Shown piece after piece: positions 24,698 to 33,800 of a stretch of DNA of 64,000 bases. The notes below the pieces were generated by a model that saw only the letters and a list, made by a program, of their open reading frames with translations, was not told the origin of the DNA and ran no database searches. The stretch comes from UBA6522 sp963664945 (GTDB lineage: Bacteria > Pseudomonadota > Gammaproteobacteria > Steroidobacterales > Rariloculaceae). The stretch covers positions 4,464,001-4,528,000 of the forward strand of contig OY761822.1 of assembly GCA_963664945.1 (NCBI GenBank), written 5' to 3'. Every line of letters begins with the position of its first letter. Position 1 is the stretch's first letter. A program made the position numbers and the translations under genes.

Positions 24698-25432
24698 TCA
24701 AGCCACCATCCCATACGCGAGTACGAAGATCATGGGCGTGAGGCTCGCAAAAGCGATAAGGCCAAAGCCATCCAGCATGGGGTTGCGGCCCTTGATGGAT
24801 GACGCCAGCCCCACACCCAGCGCGGTCACGAGGGGCACGGTGATCGTGCTGGTGGTCACACCGCCGGAATCGTAGGCCACGCCGATGATCTCGTCCGGGG
24901 CAAAAAACGTCATTGCCGTCACCAGCGCGTAGCCGCCAATGATCAACCGATGAAGCGGCCAGCCCTTGAGGATGCGCAGCACGCCCAGCACGATGGCCAG
25001 ACCCACCGAGCACGCCACGACCATTCTCAGCTCGAAGGCGTAGCGCGACCGGGCTTCGTCCGTCGCTTCAATGGCCCCGGCCTCGGCCGCCACCTCCGCC
25101 GCCTCGGCGCCGACGGCGATCAGCGCCGGTTCGGCAACCGTGGTCCCGAATCCGAGACAAAACGCGAATGCCAGCAATGCCACCGCGCTGCCCTTTTTCA
25201 CGAAGGCGTGGGCGATCGCCTCGCCCAGCGGAAACAGTCCGAGCTCAAGTCCCTGGATGAACAGCGCCAACCCCGCGACCACGCACACCAGGCCCACGGC
25301 AACACCGGCGAGGTTTGGGAAGGGTTGCCGCAGCACCGCGATCTGAAAAAACGCGATGACGATGATGATGGGGGCGAGATCGCGCAATGCCCCGGCGAAC
25401 CGCCGAACGAGCGCGTCCAGACTCCTGGTCAC
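24698..25432 (-). CDS. DUF1538 family membrane protein (first of two)
   Basis: 244 residues with the same architecture as its neighbour: APIIIVIAFFQIAVLRQPFP, AFCLGFGTTVAEPALIAVGA, GVAYDSGGVTTSTITVPLVT and MLDGFGLIAFASLTPMIFVL. The two are paralogous. It starts 33 nt downstream of the lspA stop on the same strand, so the cluster may be read through from the ileS-lspA transcript. Substrate unknown. Confidence 0.85.
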   Translation of the reverse strand: MTRSLDALVRRFAGALRDLAPIIIVIAFFQIAVLRQPFPNLAGVAVGLVCVVAGLALFIQGLELGLFPLGEAIAHAFVKKGSAVALLAFAFCLGFGTTVAEPALIAVGAEAAEVAAEAGAIEATDEARSRYAFELRMVVACSVGLAIVLGVLRILKGWPLHRLIIGGYALVTAMTFFAPDEIIGVAYDSGGVTTSTITVPLVTALGVGLASSIKGRNPMLDGFGLIAFASLTPMIFVLAYGMVA

Positions 25433-25465
25433 TCGCAGCCTCTTTCGCCGCGGTACGGCGAACGA

Positions 25466-25984
25466 TCAGTTCGCGGCCGCACGCCTGCCGCTCAGTACGC
25501 TGTCGAGTATGAGGAGCACCGCGCCGACGGTGATCGAGGAGTCGGCGACATTGAACGCCGGGAAATACCATTGCTGGTAGTGGACATGAATGAAGTCGAT
25601 CACGTGGCCCAGCAGAATCCGGTCGATGACGTTGCCCAACGCGCCCCCCATGATCAGCGCGAGCGCCGCGGCGAGGAGATGCTGTCCACGCGCCGGTAGT
25701 CGCCTGAGCCAGACCAGCAGCCCGACGCTTACGCCAATCCCCAACGCCGTGAACATCCAGCGCTGCCACCCCGATGCGTTGCTCAGGAAGCTGAACGCCG
25801 CGCCTTCGTTATGGAGCCGCACCAGATCGAACACCGGCAACAGGGTGACGGACTGAAACTCCACGAAGTTGCTGGTGATCAGCCACTTCGTCCACTGGTC
25901 CAGCACGATGACGGCCAGCGTGAGCCACAACCAGGCCCAGGCGCCAAACCTCGAAGTCGACTGTTGGCCGTCGGATGCACTCAT
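25466..25984 (-). CDS. lspA: Lipoprotein signal peptidase (signal peptidase II)
   Basis: 172 residues, the usual length, with four transmembrane segments. Catalytic Asp motifs are visible: GALGNVIDRILLGHVIDF and FPAFNVADSSITVG. It cleaves diacylglyceryl-modified prolipoproteins in the inner membrane; several substrates are encoded in this window. I chose the ATG at 25984, which overlaps the ileS stop by 4 nt (ATGA). ileS-lspA is a conserved gammaproteobacterial pair. Confidence 0.95.
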   Translation of the reverse strand: MSASDGQQSTSRFGAWAWLWLTLAVIVLDQWTKWLITSNFVEFQSVTLLPVFDLVRLHNEGAAFSFLSNASGWQRWMFTALGIGVSVGLLVWLRRLPARGQHLLAAALALIMGGALGNVIDRILLGHVIDFIHVHYQQWYFPAFNVADSSITVGAVLLILDSVLSGRRAAAN

Positions 25985-28908
25985 GCGTAGACCCTCTTCT
26001 CGCCTGGCCCGTCGACATTGTTCACGCATCGGCCGCAAATTTCAGGGTGCCGCGGATCGCTCCCCACGTCGGGACGACGATGCCAGCAACGCGAACACTT
26101 GCTGTCTCCGCTGGGCGACACCAGGAGCCACAAGGGCCCGGAGTCGGCGCCGCAGGCTGCCGCGGACTCGGGACGTTCCGCGGCGTCCCGAACCTGCGCG
26201 TCCGAAGTGATGAACACGAATCGCAACTCATCGCCCAATCGGGCCAGCGCGGAGGCCGGGTCGCCGGAACAATAGATGTCGACTCGCGCATCCAGCGGTG
26301 AACCGATCTCCCCTGCCGCGCGGAGCCGTTCCAGTTCCTTCGACACCGCCTGGCGCACGCGCAGTATGGCGTCCCAATCCAGGTCCGCGGCGCTGTCGGA
26401 AGTGCGGCGGGCCACGGACTTCGTTCGGCTGTTGGAAGTGCGGCGGGCCACGGACTTCGTTCGGCTGTTGGAAGTGCGGCGGGCCACGGACTTCGTTCGC
26501 TCGTCGCGGCCGGCTTCCGGGAACGCGTGCCAGGCCGACAGCAACACCGAATCCCCGCGCTCGCCCGGAAGTTCCCGCCATATCTCCTCCGCCGTAAAGC
26601 TCAGGATCGGCGCCAGCCACCGCACCATGGCCTCGGCGATGTGGTACATGGCCGTCTGCGCCGAGCGCCGGGGCACGCCCGCGGCGGGCGTCGTGTAGAG
26701 CCGGTCCTTGAGCACATCGAGATAGAAGCCGCCCATCTCCACCACGCAGAAATTGTGGACCTTGTGATAGATATGGTGAAACTCATAGCGCTCGTAGGCC
26801 CTCACCACCTCATCCTGCAACGACCGGGCACGCTCCAGCGCCCATCGATCCAGGGAAACCATGCGCTCGTCGAGCACCTGGTGGCTGTCCGGGTCGAACC
26901 CGTGCAGGTTGCCCAGGAGGAAGCGCTGGGTGTTGCGCATCCGGCGGTAGGCGTCCGACACCCGGGTGAGTATCTCCCTGGAGACGCTCATCTCGGTCCG
27001 GTAGTCCGTGGCCGCCACCCACAGGCGAAGGATGTCGGCGCCCAGCGTGCGGTAGACCTGTTTCGGTTCTATGACGTTTCCCCGGGACTTGGACATCTTG
27101 CGGCCCTGCGGGTCCACGGTGAATCCGTGGGTGAGCACGCCCCTGTAGGGCGCGCGGCGGTACATGCCCACGGAGGTCAGCAGGCTCGACTGGAACCAGC
27201 CGCGGTGCTGGTCGGAGCCTTCCAGGTACAGGTCCACCGGCATGGAGACTTCGCCCCGCAGCGTGCCGACAACATGGTGACTGAAGCCGGAATCGAGCCA
27301 GACGTCCATGACGTCGGTGACCGGCTCGTACATATCCGCGTCATCACCCAGAATCTCACGCAGGCTCGGGTCGAACCAGGCGTCGATCCCGTGCTGCTCC
27401 ACGACGTCCGCCACCTGCAGCGCCAACGCCGCGGAATCCGGGTGCATCTCGCCGGATTCCCGGTGCACGAACAGCGGAATGGGCACACCCCAGGTGCGCT
27501 GTCGTGAAATGCACCAGTCGGGCCGATCCCTGATCATGCCGCGGATCCGCTCCTCGCCCCAGTCGGGCGTCCATTCGACCCGGGTGATCTGCTCCAGCGC
27601 ATCGTCCCTCAAACCGCCCCGGTCCATGCCGATGAACCACTGCGGCGTGGCCCGGAAGATGACCGGCGTGCGGTGCCGCCAGCAGTGCGGGTAGCTGTGG
27701 TCCACCCGTTCGGTGTGCAGCAGCGCGCCGCGCTCGCGCAGCGTGCCGGCGATGCCGCGGCCGGCGTCGTCGATGTGCTGCCCCGCAAACAGCGGCGTGG
27801 CCGGCAGGTACCTGCCGTCGCCGTCGACCGGGCAGTCCAGCGGCAATTCGTACTCCACCCCCATCGCGAAATCCTCATGACCGTGCCCGGGCGCGGTATG
27901 CACGGCGCCGGTGCCCGCCTCGGTGGTCACGTGCTCGCCGAGCACCACCGGCACGATGCGGTCGAAAAACGGATGCCTGAGCTCCAGCCGCTCGAACGCC
28001 GCGCCGGGCGCCGTACCCACCACCGACCAATCCTCGATCCCGCAGCGCTGCGCGACGCTCTCGAGCATGTCGCCGGCGACGAGCAGGCACTCCCTGCCCG
28101 CGCCGCAATCGGTCTCCACCAACACGTATCGCAGCGCGGCGTTCAGCGCCACGGCCCGGTTGCCGGGCAGCGTCCAGGCCGTGGTGGTCCAGATCGGGAT
28201 CGACGCCGGGCAATCCGGAACGGCCGTTCCCAGCGCTTTGCCGAGCACGTCCCGGTCCACAACGGCGAAGCGCACATCGATGGCGTAGGAACGCCTGTCG
28301 CGGTATTCCACTTCGGCCTCGGCCAGCGCCGAGCGGCAATCCAGGCACCAGTGCACGGGCTTGTAGCCGCGAAACACCAGGCCGCGCTCCAGGAGCCTGG
28401 CAAAGCCCCGAAGCTGCTCGGCCTCGTAGCGCCGGTCCATGGTCAGGTAGGGACGGTCCCAGTCGCCGATGGCGCCCAGTCGCTTGAGGTCGACGCGCTG
28501 GCGGTTCACCTGCTCTGCGGCGAACTCGCGGCAGGCCTTGCGAAACTCGCGGGCGTCGAGTCCGTTGCCCAGCTTGCCGAGGCGGCGTTCGATCTGGTGC
28601 TCGATGGGCAACCCGTGGCAGTCCCAGCCGGGTACGTAGGGGGCGTCGAAACCGGCCAGCGTGCGGGACTTGACGATGATGTCCTTGAGCACCTGGTTGA
28701 GCGCGTGCCCCAGGTGAATGTCGCCGTTGGCATAGGGCGGTCCGTCATGCAGCACGAACAGCGGCCGGCCCTTTGCCGCAGCGCGAATCTGCCCGTAGAT
28801 GTCCTGCTGTTCCCAGCGTTCGAGCATCTCGGGCTCGCGCTTCGCCAGGTTGCCGCGCATGGGGAAGCGCGTGCGCGGCAGGTTGAGTGTGTCCTTGTAG
28901 TCGGTCAT
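25981..28908 (-). CDS. ileS: Isoleucine--tRNA ligase with an in-frame repeat insertion
   Basis: 975 residues from the ATG at 28908 (MTDYKDTLNLPRTRFPMRGN). Class I motifs are HLGHALNQ (HIGH-type) and GRKMSKSRGNVI (KMSKS); the editing domain has TTAWTLPGNRAVALN. The C-terminal zinc finger is CSRCWHRRPDVG and ICGRCVNN. Between the anticodon-binding domain and the zinc finger, at about residues 801-836, lies a lineage-specific insertion of three 12-residue units (RTKSVARRTSNS), basic and probably a disordered surface loop. The gene is essential and the frame is intact, so the insertion must be tolerated. Confidence 0.96.
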   Translation of the reverse strand: MTDYKDTLNLPRTRFPMRGNLAKREPEMLERWEQQDIYGQIRAAAKGRPLFVLHDGPPYANGDIHLGHALNQVLKDIIVKSRTLAGFDAPYVPGWDCHGLPIEHQIERRLGKLGNGLDAREFRKACREFAAEQVNRQRVDLKRLGAIGDWDRPYLTMDRRYEAEQLRGFARLLERGLVFRGYKPVHWCLDCRSALAEAEVEYRDRRSYAIDVRFAVVDRDVLGKALGTAVPDCPASIPIWTTTAWTLPGNRAVALNAALRYVLVETDCGAGRECLLVAGDMLESVAQRCGIEDWSVVGTAPGAAFERLELRHPFFDRIVPVVLGEHVTTEAGTGAVHTAPGHGHEDFAMGVEYELPLDCPVDGDGRYLPATPLFAGQHIDDAGRGIAGTLRERGALLHTERVDHSYPHCWRHRTPVIFRATPQWFIGMDRGGLRDDALEQITRVEWTPDWGEERIRGMIRDRPDWCISRQRTWGVPIPLFVHRESGEMHPDSAALALQVADVVEQHGIDAWFDPSLREILGDDADMYEPVTDVMDVWLDSGFSHHVVGTLRGEVSMPVDLYLEGSDQHRGWFQSSLLTSVGMYRRAPYRGVLTHGFTVDPQGRKMSKSRGNVIEPKQVYRTLGADILRLWVAATDYRTEMSVSREILTRVSDAYRRMRNTQRFLLGNLHGFDPDSHQVLDERMVSLDRWALERARSLQDEVVRAYERYEFHHIYHKVHNFCVVEMGGFYLDVLKDRLYTTPAAGVPRRSAQTAMYHIAEAMVRWLAPILSFTAEEIWRELPGERGDSVLLSAWHAFPEAGRDERTKSVARRTSNSRTKSVARRTSNSRTKSVARRTSDSAADLDWDAILRVRQAVSKELERLRAAGEIGSPLDARVDIYCSGDPASALARLGDELRFVFITSDAQVRDAAERPESAAACGADSGPLWLLVSPSGDSKCSRCWHRRPDVGSDPRHPEICGRCVNNVDGPGEKRVYA
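26399..26506 (-). repeat. Three 36-bp in-frame tandem repeats inside ileS
   Basis: Units at 26399-26434, 26435-26470 and 26471-26506. The first two are identical and the third differs only at its end. The plus-strand unit begins GGAAGTGCGGCGGGCCACGG. Unit length is a multiple of three and preserves the reading frame. Confidence 0.95.
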
Positions 28909-28969
28909 TGGGCCGGTCTCGGTGCTCGCGCGACTTTTGCCACGGGCTGCTGGTCGTCCGTCATGGGGC

Positions 28970-29896
28970 TCATGCGGCCAACGCCGCGCGGGCGTTTTCC
29001 ACATCCTTGTACATCTGCGCCTTCATTGTGGCCACATCGGCGTACTTGCGCTCCTCCCGGAGCCGGCGAATGAAGTGCACGGTGATGTAGCGGCCGTAGA
29101 TCTCCCGGTCGAAGTCAAAGATGAAAACCTCAAGTAGCGGCTCGACGCCGCCCACGGTCGGGCGCGTGCCGACGCTGGCCACCCCGTCCAGCAGCCCGTC
29201 CGCCAGGCCGCCGATGCGTGCGGCGAAAATACCGCCCACGGGCGCCTGGCGCCGGTGAAGGTTGACGTTGGCGGTGGGAAACCCCAGTTCCTTGCCCAAC
29301 CCGATCCCCCGGACGACCCGCCCGGAGATGGAATAGTCCCTGCCCAGCATGTCGCTCGCAAGAGCCAGGTCGCCCTCGCGCAGGGCCTTGCGTATGACCG
29401 TGCTGCTGACGCGCCGGCCACGCCAGTAGATCGCAGGGACTTCGGTCACCTCGAACCCCCTGGCCTCTCCCGCCGAACGCAGGTCGTCCATCGTGCCGAG
29501 CCGATCGGCGGCGAATCGAAAACCTTCGCCGACCACCACGTGACGCGCATTCAGGCCGGCCAACAGCACATCCTCGATGAATTCGCGCGCCGAGAGGCGC
29601 CTGATTCGCCGGAACGACGGGCAGAACAGTTCGTCCACACCCAGGTTGGCCAACAGATGGTAGCGCTCGCGGAAGCGGGTGAGTCTCGCGGCGGGACGGT
29701 CCGGCGCGAAGAATTCCCTCGGCAGAGGCTCGAACGACAGGACCAGCGCCGGTGTTGCCGACGCGCGGCTGCAAGCCTTCAGCCGCCGCAGAATCTCCTG
29801 ATGCCCCCGGTGCACGCCATCATAGGCGCCCACGGTGACCACACGCGGACGTGACGGCGAGCGCTGCAGATGCGACAGGTGACGATGAACCAGCAT
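28970..29896 (-). CDS. ribF: Bifunctional riboflavin kinase/FAD synthetase
   Basis: 308 residues. The N-terminal FAD synthetase nucleotidyltransferase domain has VVTVGAYDGVHRGHQEILRR and VVVGEGFRFAADRLGTMDDL; SSTVIRKALREGDL follows. The C-terminal riboflavin kinase domain has GRVVRGIGLGKELGFPTANV and GVASVGTRPTVGG. It makes FMN and FAD, cofactors needed by the halogenase and GMC enzymes nearby. It sits between murJ and ileS as in other gammaproteobacteria. Confidence 0.95.
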   Translation of the reverse strand: MLVHRHLSHLQRSPSRPRVVTVGAYDGVHRGHQEILRRLKACSRASATPALVLSFEPLPREFFAPDRPAARLTRFRERYHLLANLGVDELFCPSFRRIRRLSAREFIEDVLLAGLNARHVVVGEGFRFAADRLGTMDDLRSAGEARGFEVTEVPAIYWRGRRVSSTVIRKALREGDLALASDMLGRDYSISGRVVRGIGLGKELGFPTANVNLHRRQAPVGGIFAARIGGLADGLLDGVASVGTRPTVGGVEPLLEVFIFDFDREIYGRYITVHFIRRLREERKYADVATMKAQMYKDVENARAALAA

Positions 29897-29928
29897 GGAA
29901 CGGCGGCGGCAAGGGTTTCCGGGAGGCG

Positions 29929-29962
29929 ATTATATGCCGGAACAAATTATATGCCGGAACAA
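29929..29962 (-). promoter_or_regulatory. 17-bp tandem repeat carrying two TATAAT boxes upstream of ribF
   Basis: ATTATATGCCGGAACAA occurs twice head to tail (29929-29945 and 29946-29962). On the minus strand each unit contains a perfect TATAAT -10 box, and the pair lies 33-66 nt ahead of the ribF start. No well-placed -35 was found for either, so this is a candidate promoter rather than an assigned one. Confidence 0.45.
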
Positions 29963-29974
29963 GCTGAAGTTGGC

Positions 29975-31615
29975 CTATCGGATGGTTCCGGCAGTTGGGC
30001 TGGCCGCCGGCGATTTCCGAAGTGCGTCGAGCCGCAGCCCGAGCAGGAAACAACAGCAGAAGTACGCCGCCATCCCGGCGAGGACGCAAACGGCGAGCCA
30101 GCCGACCCGCTCCGCGACGCTCAGCGGCAGCCAGTCCCCGGCCCGCCCGCGGATCCATGCGACGGCGGCGATCATGACGGCGCCGGACACCAGGACCTGC
30201 AAGAAGAGCCGTCCCCAACCCCGTCTTGGGGAATACACACCACGCTTGCGAAGCCCCCGGTACAGCAGGCCGGCGTTGAACAGCGCCGAGATCGTCGTCG
30301 CCATCGCAAGCCCCGCGTGGGGGGCGTAGAAGTTCGTTCGCACCAGGCCCACCACCAACAACACGTTCAGCGCCATGTTCATTACCAGCGCGTAGACGGC
30401 GATGCGAACCGGTGTCTTCGTGTCCTGGCGCGCGAAATACCCGGGGGTCAGCACCTTGACAAGTATGAATCCCAGCAGACCCAGAGCGTAGGCGATCAGG
30501 GCCGCGGTTGCCATTTCGACGTCGGCGGCCGTGAATGCGCCGCCGTGGAAGATGGTCGTAAGCAGCGGTTCGGCCAGCACGATCAGACCCAGGGCGGCGG
30601 GAAACGCGATTATGAGCACCAGCCGCAGCGCCCAATCCAGCGTCCTGCTGAACGCCTCCGGAGAGTCCTTCGCATGCTGCTCGGACAGGGTCGGCAGGAT
30701 CGCCGTGGCCAGCGCGATGCCGAAGACACCCAGGGGAAACTCCATCAGGCGGTCGGCGTAGTACAGCCAGGAGATGCTGCCGGCGGCGAGAAACGACGCA
30801 ATCAGCGTATCGAAGAGGATGTTGATCTGCGCCACCGACGAACCGAGCATCACCGGCGCCATGAGCTTCAGTATCTTGCGCACACCGGCATACGCCCATC
30901 CCCATCGGGGCCGCGGCAACAATTTCAGCCTCACCAGGAACGGCAGTTGGAACAGTAGCTGCACCAACCCGGCGACGAACACGCCGGCCGCCAGCCCCAA
31001 GCCGGGATTTTCAAGCCGCGGCGCAACCCAACCGGCGAAGGCGATCAACACCAGGTTGAGCAGTACCGGCGTGAATGCCGGGACCGCAAACCGCCTGTAG
31101 GTATTGAGAATCGCGCCGGCCAACGCCGTCAGCGAAATGAAGAACAAGTACGGGAACGTCAATCGCAGCATGTCCCGCGCCAGTTCATAACGCCCGTCGT
31201 CGCCGATGAAGCCCGGCGCGAAGACCATGATCAGCACCGGGGCGGCAATGACGCCGATGGCGGTGATTCCAAACAGCGCCAGACCCAGCGTACCGGTCAC
31301 CCGATCCAGCAGTTCCCGGGTGTCCTCGGCGCCGCGGGTTGCCCGGTACTCGGAGAACACCGGCACGAACGCAGCGGAGAACGCGCCTTCGGCAAAGAAC
31401 CGACGCAGCAGATTGGGGATCTTGAACGCAACGAAGAACGCGTCCATGAGGGGGCTGGCGCCGAACCAGCGGGAAAACCCGATATCCCGGACCAGACCGG
31501 AAATGCGCGAGAGCACGGTCATCGCGCCCACGACGGAGGTGGACCGCAGCAGCCCCCCGGGCTCGTTGCCCGTGTCCTTAGCCGCGTCCTCCGGCGGCGG
31601 CTTGCGGTCAGCCAC
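29975..31615 (-). CDS. murJ: Lipid II flippase MurJ (MviN)
   Basis: 546 residues and about 14 transmembrane segments. Family motifs include SVVGAMTVLSRISGLVRDIG, NLLRRFFAEGAFSAAFVPVF, SISWLYYADRLMEFPLGVFG and LTPGYFARQDTKTPVRIAVY. It flips lipid II for peptidoglycan synthesis. I chose the GTG at 31615 because GAGGAGG lies about 6 nt upstream; a GTG at 31636 is an in-frame alternative without such a site. It is divergent from rpsT and upstream of ribF, the conserved order. Confidence 0.94.
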   Translation of the reverse strand: MADRKPPPEDAAKDTGNEPGGLLRSTSVVGAMTVLSRISGLVRDIGFSRWFGASPLMDAFFVAFKIPNLLRRFFAEGAFSAAFVPVFSEYRATRGAEDTRELLDRVTGTLGLALFGITAIGVIAAPVLIMVFAPGFIGDDGRYELARDMLRLTFPYLFFISLTALAGAILNTYRRFAVPAFTPVLLNLVLIAFAGWVAPRLENPGLGLAAGVFVAGLVQLLFQLPFLVRLKLLPRPRWGWAYAGVRKILKLMAPVMLGSSVAQINILFDTLIASFLAAGSISWLYYADRLMEFPLGVFGIALATAILPTLSEQHAKDSPEAFSRTLDWALRLVLIIAFPAALGLIVLAEPLLTTIFHGGAFTAADVEMATAALIAYALGLLGFILVKVLTPGYFARQDTKTPVRIAVYALVMNMALNVLLVVGLVRTNFYAPHAGLAMATTISALFNAGLLYRGLRKRGVYSPRRGWGRLFLQVLVSGAVMIAAVAWIRGRAGDWLPLSVAERVGWLAVCVLAGMAAYFCCCFLLGLRLDALRKSPAASPTAGTIR

Positions 31616-31741
31616 TGGTACCCTCCTCAACCGCACCCGTCACGAACCGTTGCCGTTGCGCCCCGAGACGTTTATTGGCCATGAACGAGCGGATTCGGTT
31701 CACGGCCTGGGGACGGCATTCGGAACGAGCCTCCGGCCCGC

Positions 31742-31770
31742 TTGACTTGCATGGGTGAGCTACCAATAAT
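31742..31770 (+). promoter_or_regulatory. Sigma-70-type promoter for rpsT
   Basis: TTGACT (31742-31747), a 17-nt spacer and AATAAT (31765-31770), about 50 nt ahead of the rpsT start. Spacing and position are ideal and the -35 is near consensus. Confidence 0.6.
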
Positions 31771-31820
31771 ACCGCTCTTTTCGGGGACGACCCCCTTCCG
31801 ACTCCTGCTCCCGGGTACCT

Positions 31821-32102
31821 ATGGCCAACATTCAATCGGCAAAGAAGCGCGCGCGTCAGAACGACAAGCTGCGCGTCCATAACGCAGCGCTGCGGTCGCG
31901 GTTGCGCACCGCCGTGCGCAATGTGCTCAGGGCCGTCGCCGAGGGAGACAAGGAAGCCGCGCAGAGCAGCTACCAGGTAGCCGTACCGCAAATCGACAAG
32001 ATGGCGGGCAAGGGCATCATCGCCAGGAACAAGGCGGCCCGATACAAGAGCCGGCTCAACGCCAAGATTCGGGCGATCCAGGAGCCCACGCCACAGGATT
32101 GA
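31821..32102 (+). CDS. rpsT: 30S ribosomal protein S20
   Basis: 93 residues beginning MANIQSAKKRARQNDKLRVH, with the S20 helices LRTAVRNVLRAV and KGIIARNKAARYKSRLNAKI. It binds 16S rRNA in the small subunit. Length and sequence are typical apart from a slightly long C-terminus. Divergent from murJ, as in Pseudomonas. Confidence 0.97.
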   Translation: MANIQSAKKRARQNDKLRVHNAALRSRLRTAVRNVLRAVAEGDKEAAQSSYQVAVPQIDKMAGKGIIARNKAARYKSRLNAKIRAIQEPTPQD

Positions 32103-32170
32103 TGAAGCTGGCGCGGCCGGCGCGGACTATGCGTCGCCGAATAGCCTGAGCGCGGCGAACAACGCACCAA

Positions 32171-33238
32171 TCAAGGCCCGCCGCCAGGCGTTGAGGCCCT
32201 ATTTGGACATCCTCTCTGCGCGCGTGCCCCTGTCGCCTCCAGGTATTCCATGACCGAACGTGCCAACTTGCCGGCGCCCTCCCCCGTCGCCGCGCTGATC
32301 CCGAACGCGGGGCCGTTCCAATCCAGAGCCGAGACCAGCGAATCGACCGCGTCGTCCCACCGATCCCCCGGCAACAGGTCCAGCTTGTTCACGGCGAGCC
32401 AGCGGGGACGCGCCGACAGGCTTTCGGAGTAGGATTCCAGTTCGGACTCGATGGTCCGGACGGCCTCCTCCGGAGCCATGGCGGCGCCGGATTCAGCCAC
32501 CTCAACCACGTGCACCAACAGGCGGGTTCGCTGAAGGTGCCTGAGAAACTGGATGCCGAGTCCCGCGCCTTGGGCGGCGCCCTCGATCAGGCCGGGAATG
32601 TCCGCGACGACGAAACTGCGGTCCGCCTCGATGCCGACCACGCCCAGGTGCGGATGGAGCGTCGTGAACGCATAGTCCGCCACCTTGGGGCGCGCGGCGG
32701 AAAGCGCGCGCAGCAGCGTGGATTTTCCGGCGTTGGGCAGGCCGACCAGACCGACATCCGCCAGGAGTTTGAGTTCCAGGCCCAGGCGCCGCTTCTCGCC
32801 CGGGCCGCCTGGCGTGAACTTGCGCGGCGCCCGGTTGACGCTGCTCTTGAAGCGGGTGTTTCCCTGCCCGCCGCGCCCTCCCTGGGCGACCTTCAGGGTC
32901 TGGCCGGCGGCATCCAGATCTCCGAGAGTTTCCCCGGTATCGATGTCGGATACCACGGTTCCGGCGGGAACAGGGACATGGAGGTCCTCCCCCGAGGCGC
33001 CGGTGCGCTGCCGCCCGGCGCCGCCGCGGCCGTTCTGCGCGGCGAAACGGCGTTGCACGCGAAACTCCGCCAGCGTATTGATACCGGATTTCGCGACCAG
33101 GAAGACGCTGCCGCCGTGCCCGCCGTCGCCCCCGTCCGGGCCGCCGCGCGGCACGAACTTTTCGCGGCGAAAGCTGACGCAACCGTTGCCGCCACGGCCG
33201 GCTTCCACCTGGACAGTGGCCTCATCGACGAACTTCAT
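32171..33238 (-). CDS. obgE: Obg GTPase (ObgE/CgtA)
   Basis: 355 residues from the ATG at 33238 (MKFVDEATVQVEAGRGGNGC). The glycine-rich Obg fold shows FVPRGGPDGGDGGHGGSVFL. The GTPase domain has G1 GLPNAGKSTLLRAL, a G3-region DIPGLIEGAAQGAGLG and G4 NKLDLLPG. It acts in late 50S assembly and stress control. A non-coding gap of about 290 nt separates it from rpmA; this gap holds two copies of CATGGAACAACC. Convergent with rpsT. Confidence 0.95.
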   Translation of the reverse strand: MKFVDEATVQVEAGRGGNGCVSFRREKFVPRGGPDGGDGGHGGSVFLVAKSGINTLAEFRVQRRFAAQNGRGGAGRQRTGASGEDLHVPVPAGTVVSDIDTGETLGDLDAAGQTLKVAQGGRGGQGNTRFKSSVNRAPRKFTPGGPGEKRRLGLELKLLADVGLVGLPNAGKSTLLRALSAARPKVADYAFTTLHPHLGVVGIEADRSFVVADIPGLIEGAAQGAGLGIQFLRHLQRTRLLVHVVEVAESGAAMAPEEAVRTIESELESYSESLSARPRWLAVNKLDLLPGDRWDDAVDSLVSALDWNGPAFGISAATGEGAGKLARSVMEYLEATGARAQRGCPNRASTPGGGP

Positions 33239-33524
33239 GGTCTCATGCCAAGCCGAACCAGCCCGCTTTCTCCACCGGCAGGCGTGCGTGGACGGTGTCG
33301 ATCTCTCGATCTCGCCGCGCCTGCCCGGCTCGGCACGAATTGAGGGCTTGCGAGAGGAGCCTGCGGCGCGAGCATCCATGGAACAACCACGTAACTTCTT
33401 GATTTTCCGTTGGAGGGCGGTGGTTTGTTCCCTCGCGTCCGCGGGCCGGCGACGCCGGGTTCGCCACTTGCATGGAACAACCCTGTTCCCGCAGGTCAGC
33501 GCGGCGCCCCCGCCGCGAAAACCG

Positions 33525-33782
33525 CTAGGAGGGAATGACGCTGACGTACTTTCTGTTCTTCGGGCCCTTGGTCTCGAAGTTCACGCGGCCCTCGGCGGTC
33601 GCGAAGATCGTGTAGTCCTTGCCCAATCCGACATTGGCGCCCGGATGAAACTTCGTTCCCCGCTGGCGGATGATGATGTTGCCCGCCAATACGTGCTCAC
33701 CCGAGTAGCGCTTGACGCCAAGCCGTTTGGATTCGGAATCGCGGCCGTTCCTGGAGCTGCCGCCTGCCTTTTTGTGTGCCAT
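33525..33782 (-). CDS. rpmA: 50S ribosomal protein L27
   Basis: 85 residues beginning MAHKKAGGSSRNGRDSESKR, with GVKRYSGEHVLAGNIIIRQR and GTKFHPGANVGLGKDYTIFA. It has the usual N-terminus reaching the peptidyl-transferase centre. It follows rplU by 18 nt, the conserved pair. Confidence 0.97.
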   Translation of the reverse strand: MAHKKAGGSSRNGRDSESKRLGVKRYSGEHVLAGNIIIRQRGTKFHPGANVGLGKDYTIFATAEGRVNFETKGPKNRKYVSVIPS

Positions 33783-33800
33783 GCCTGGACTCCTTCCCTA

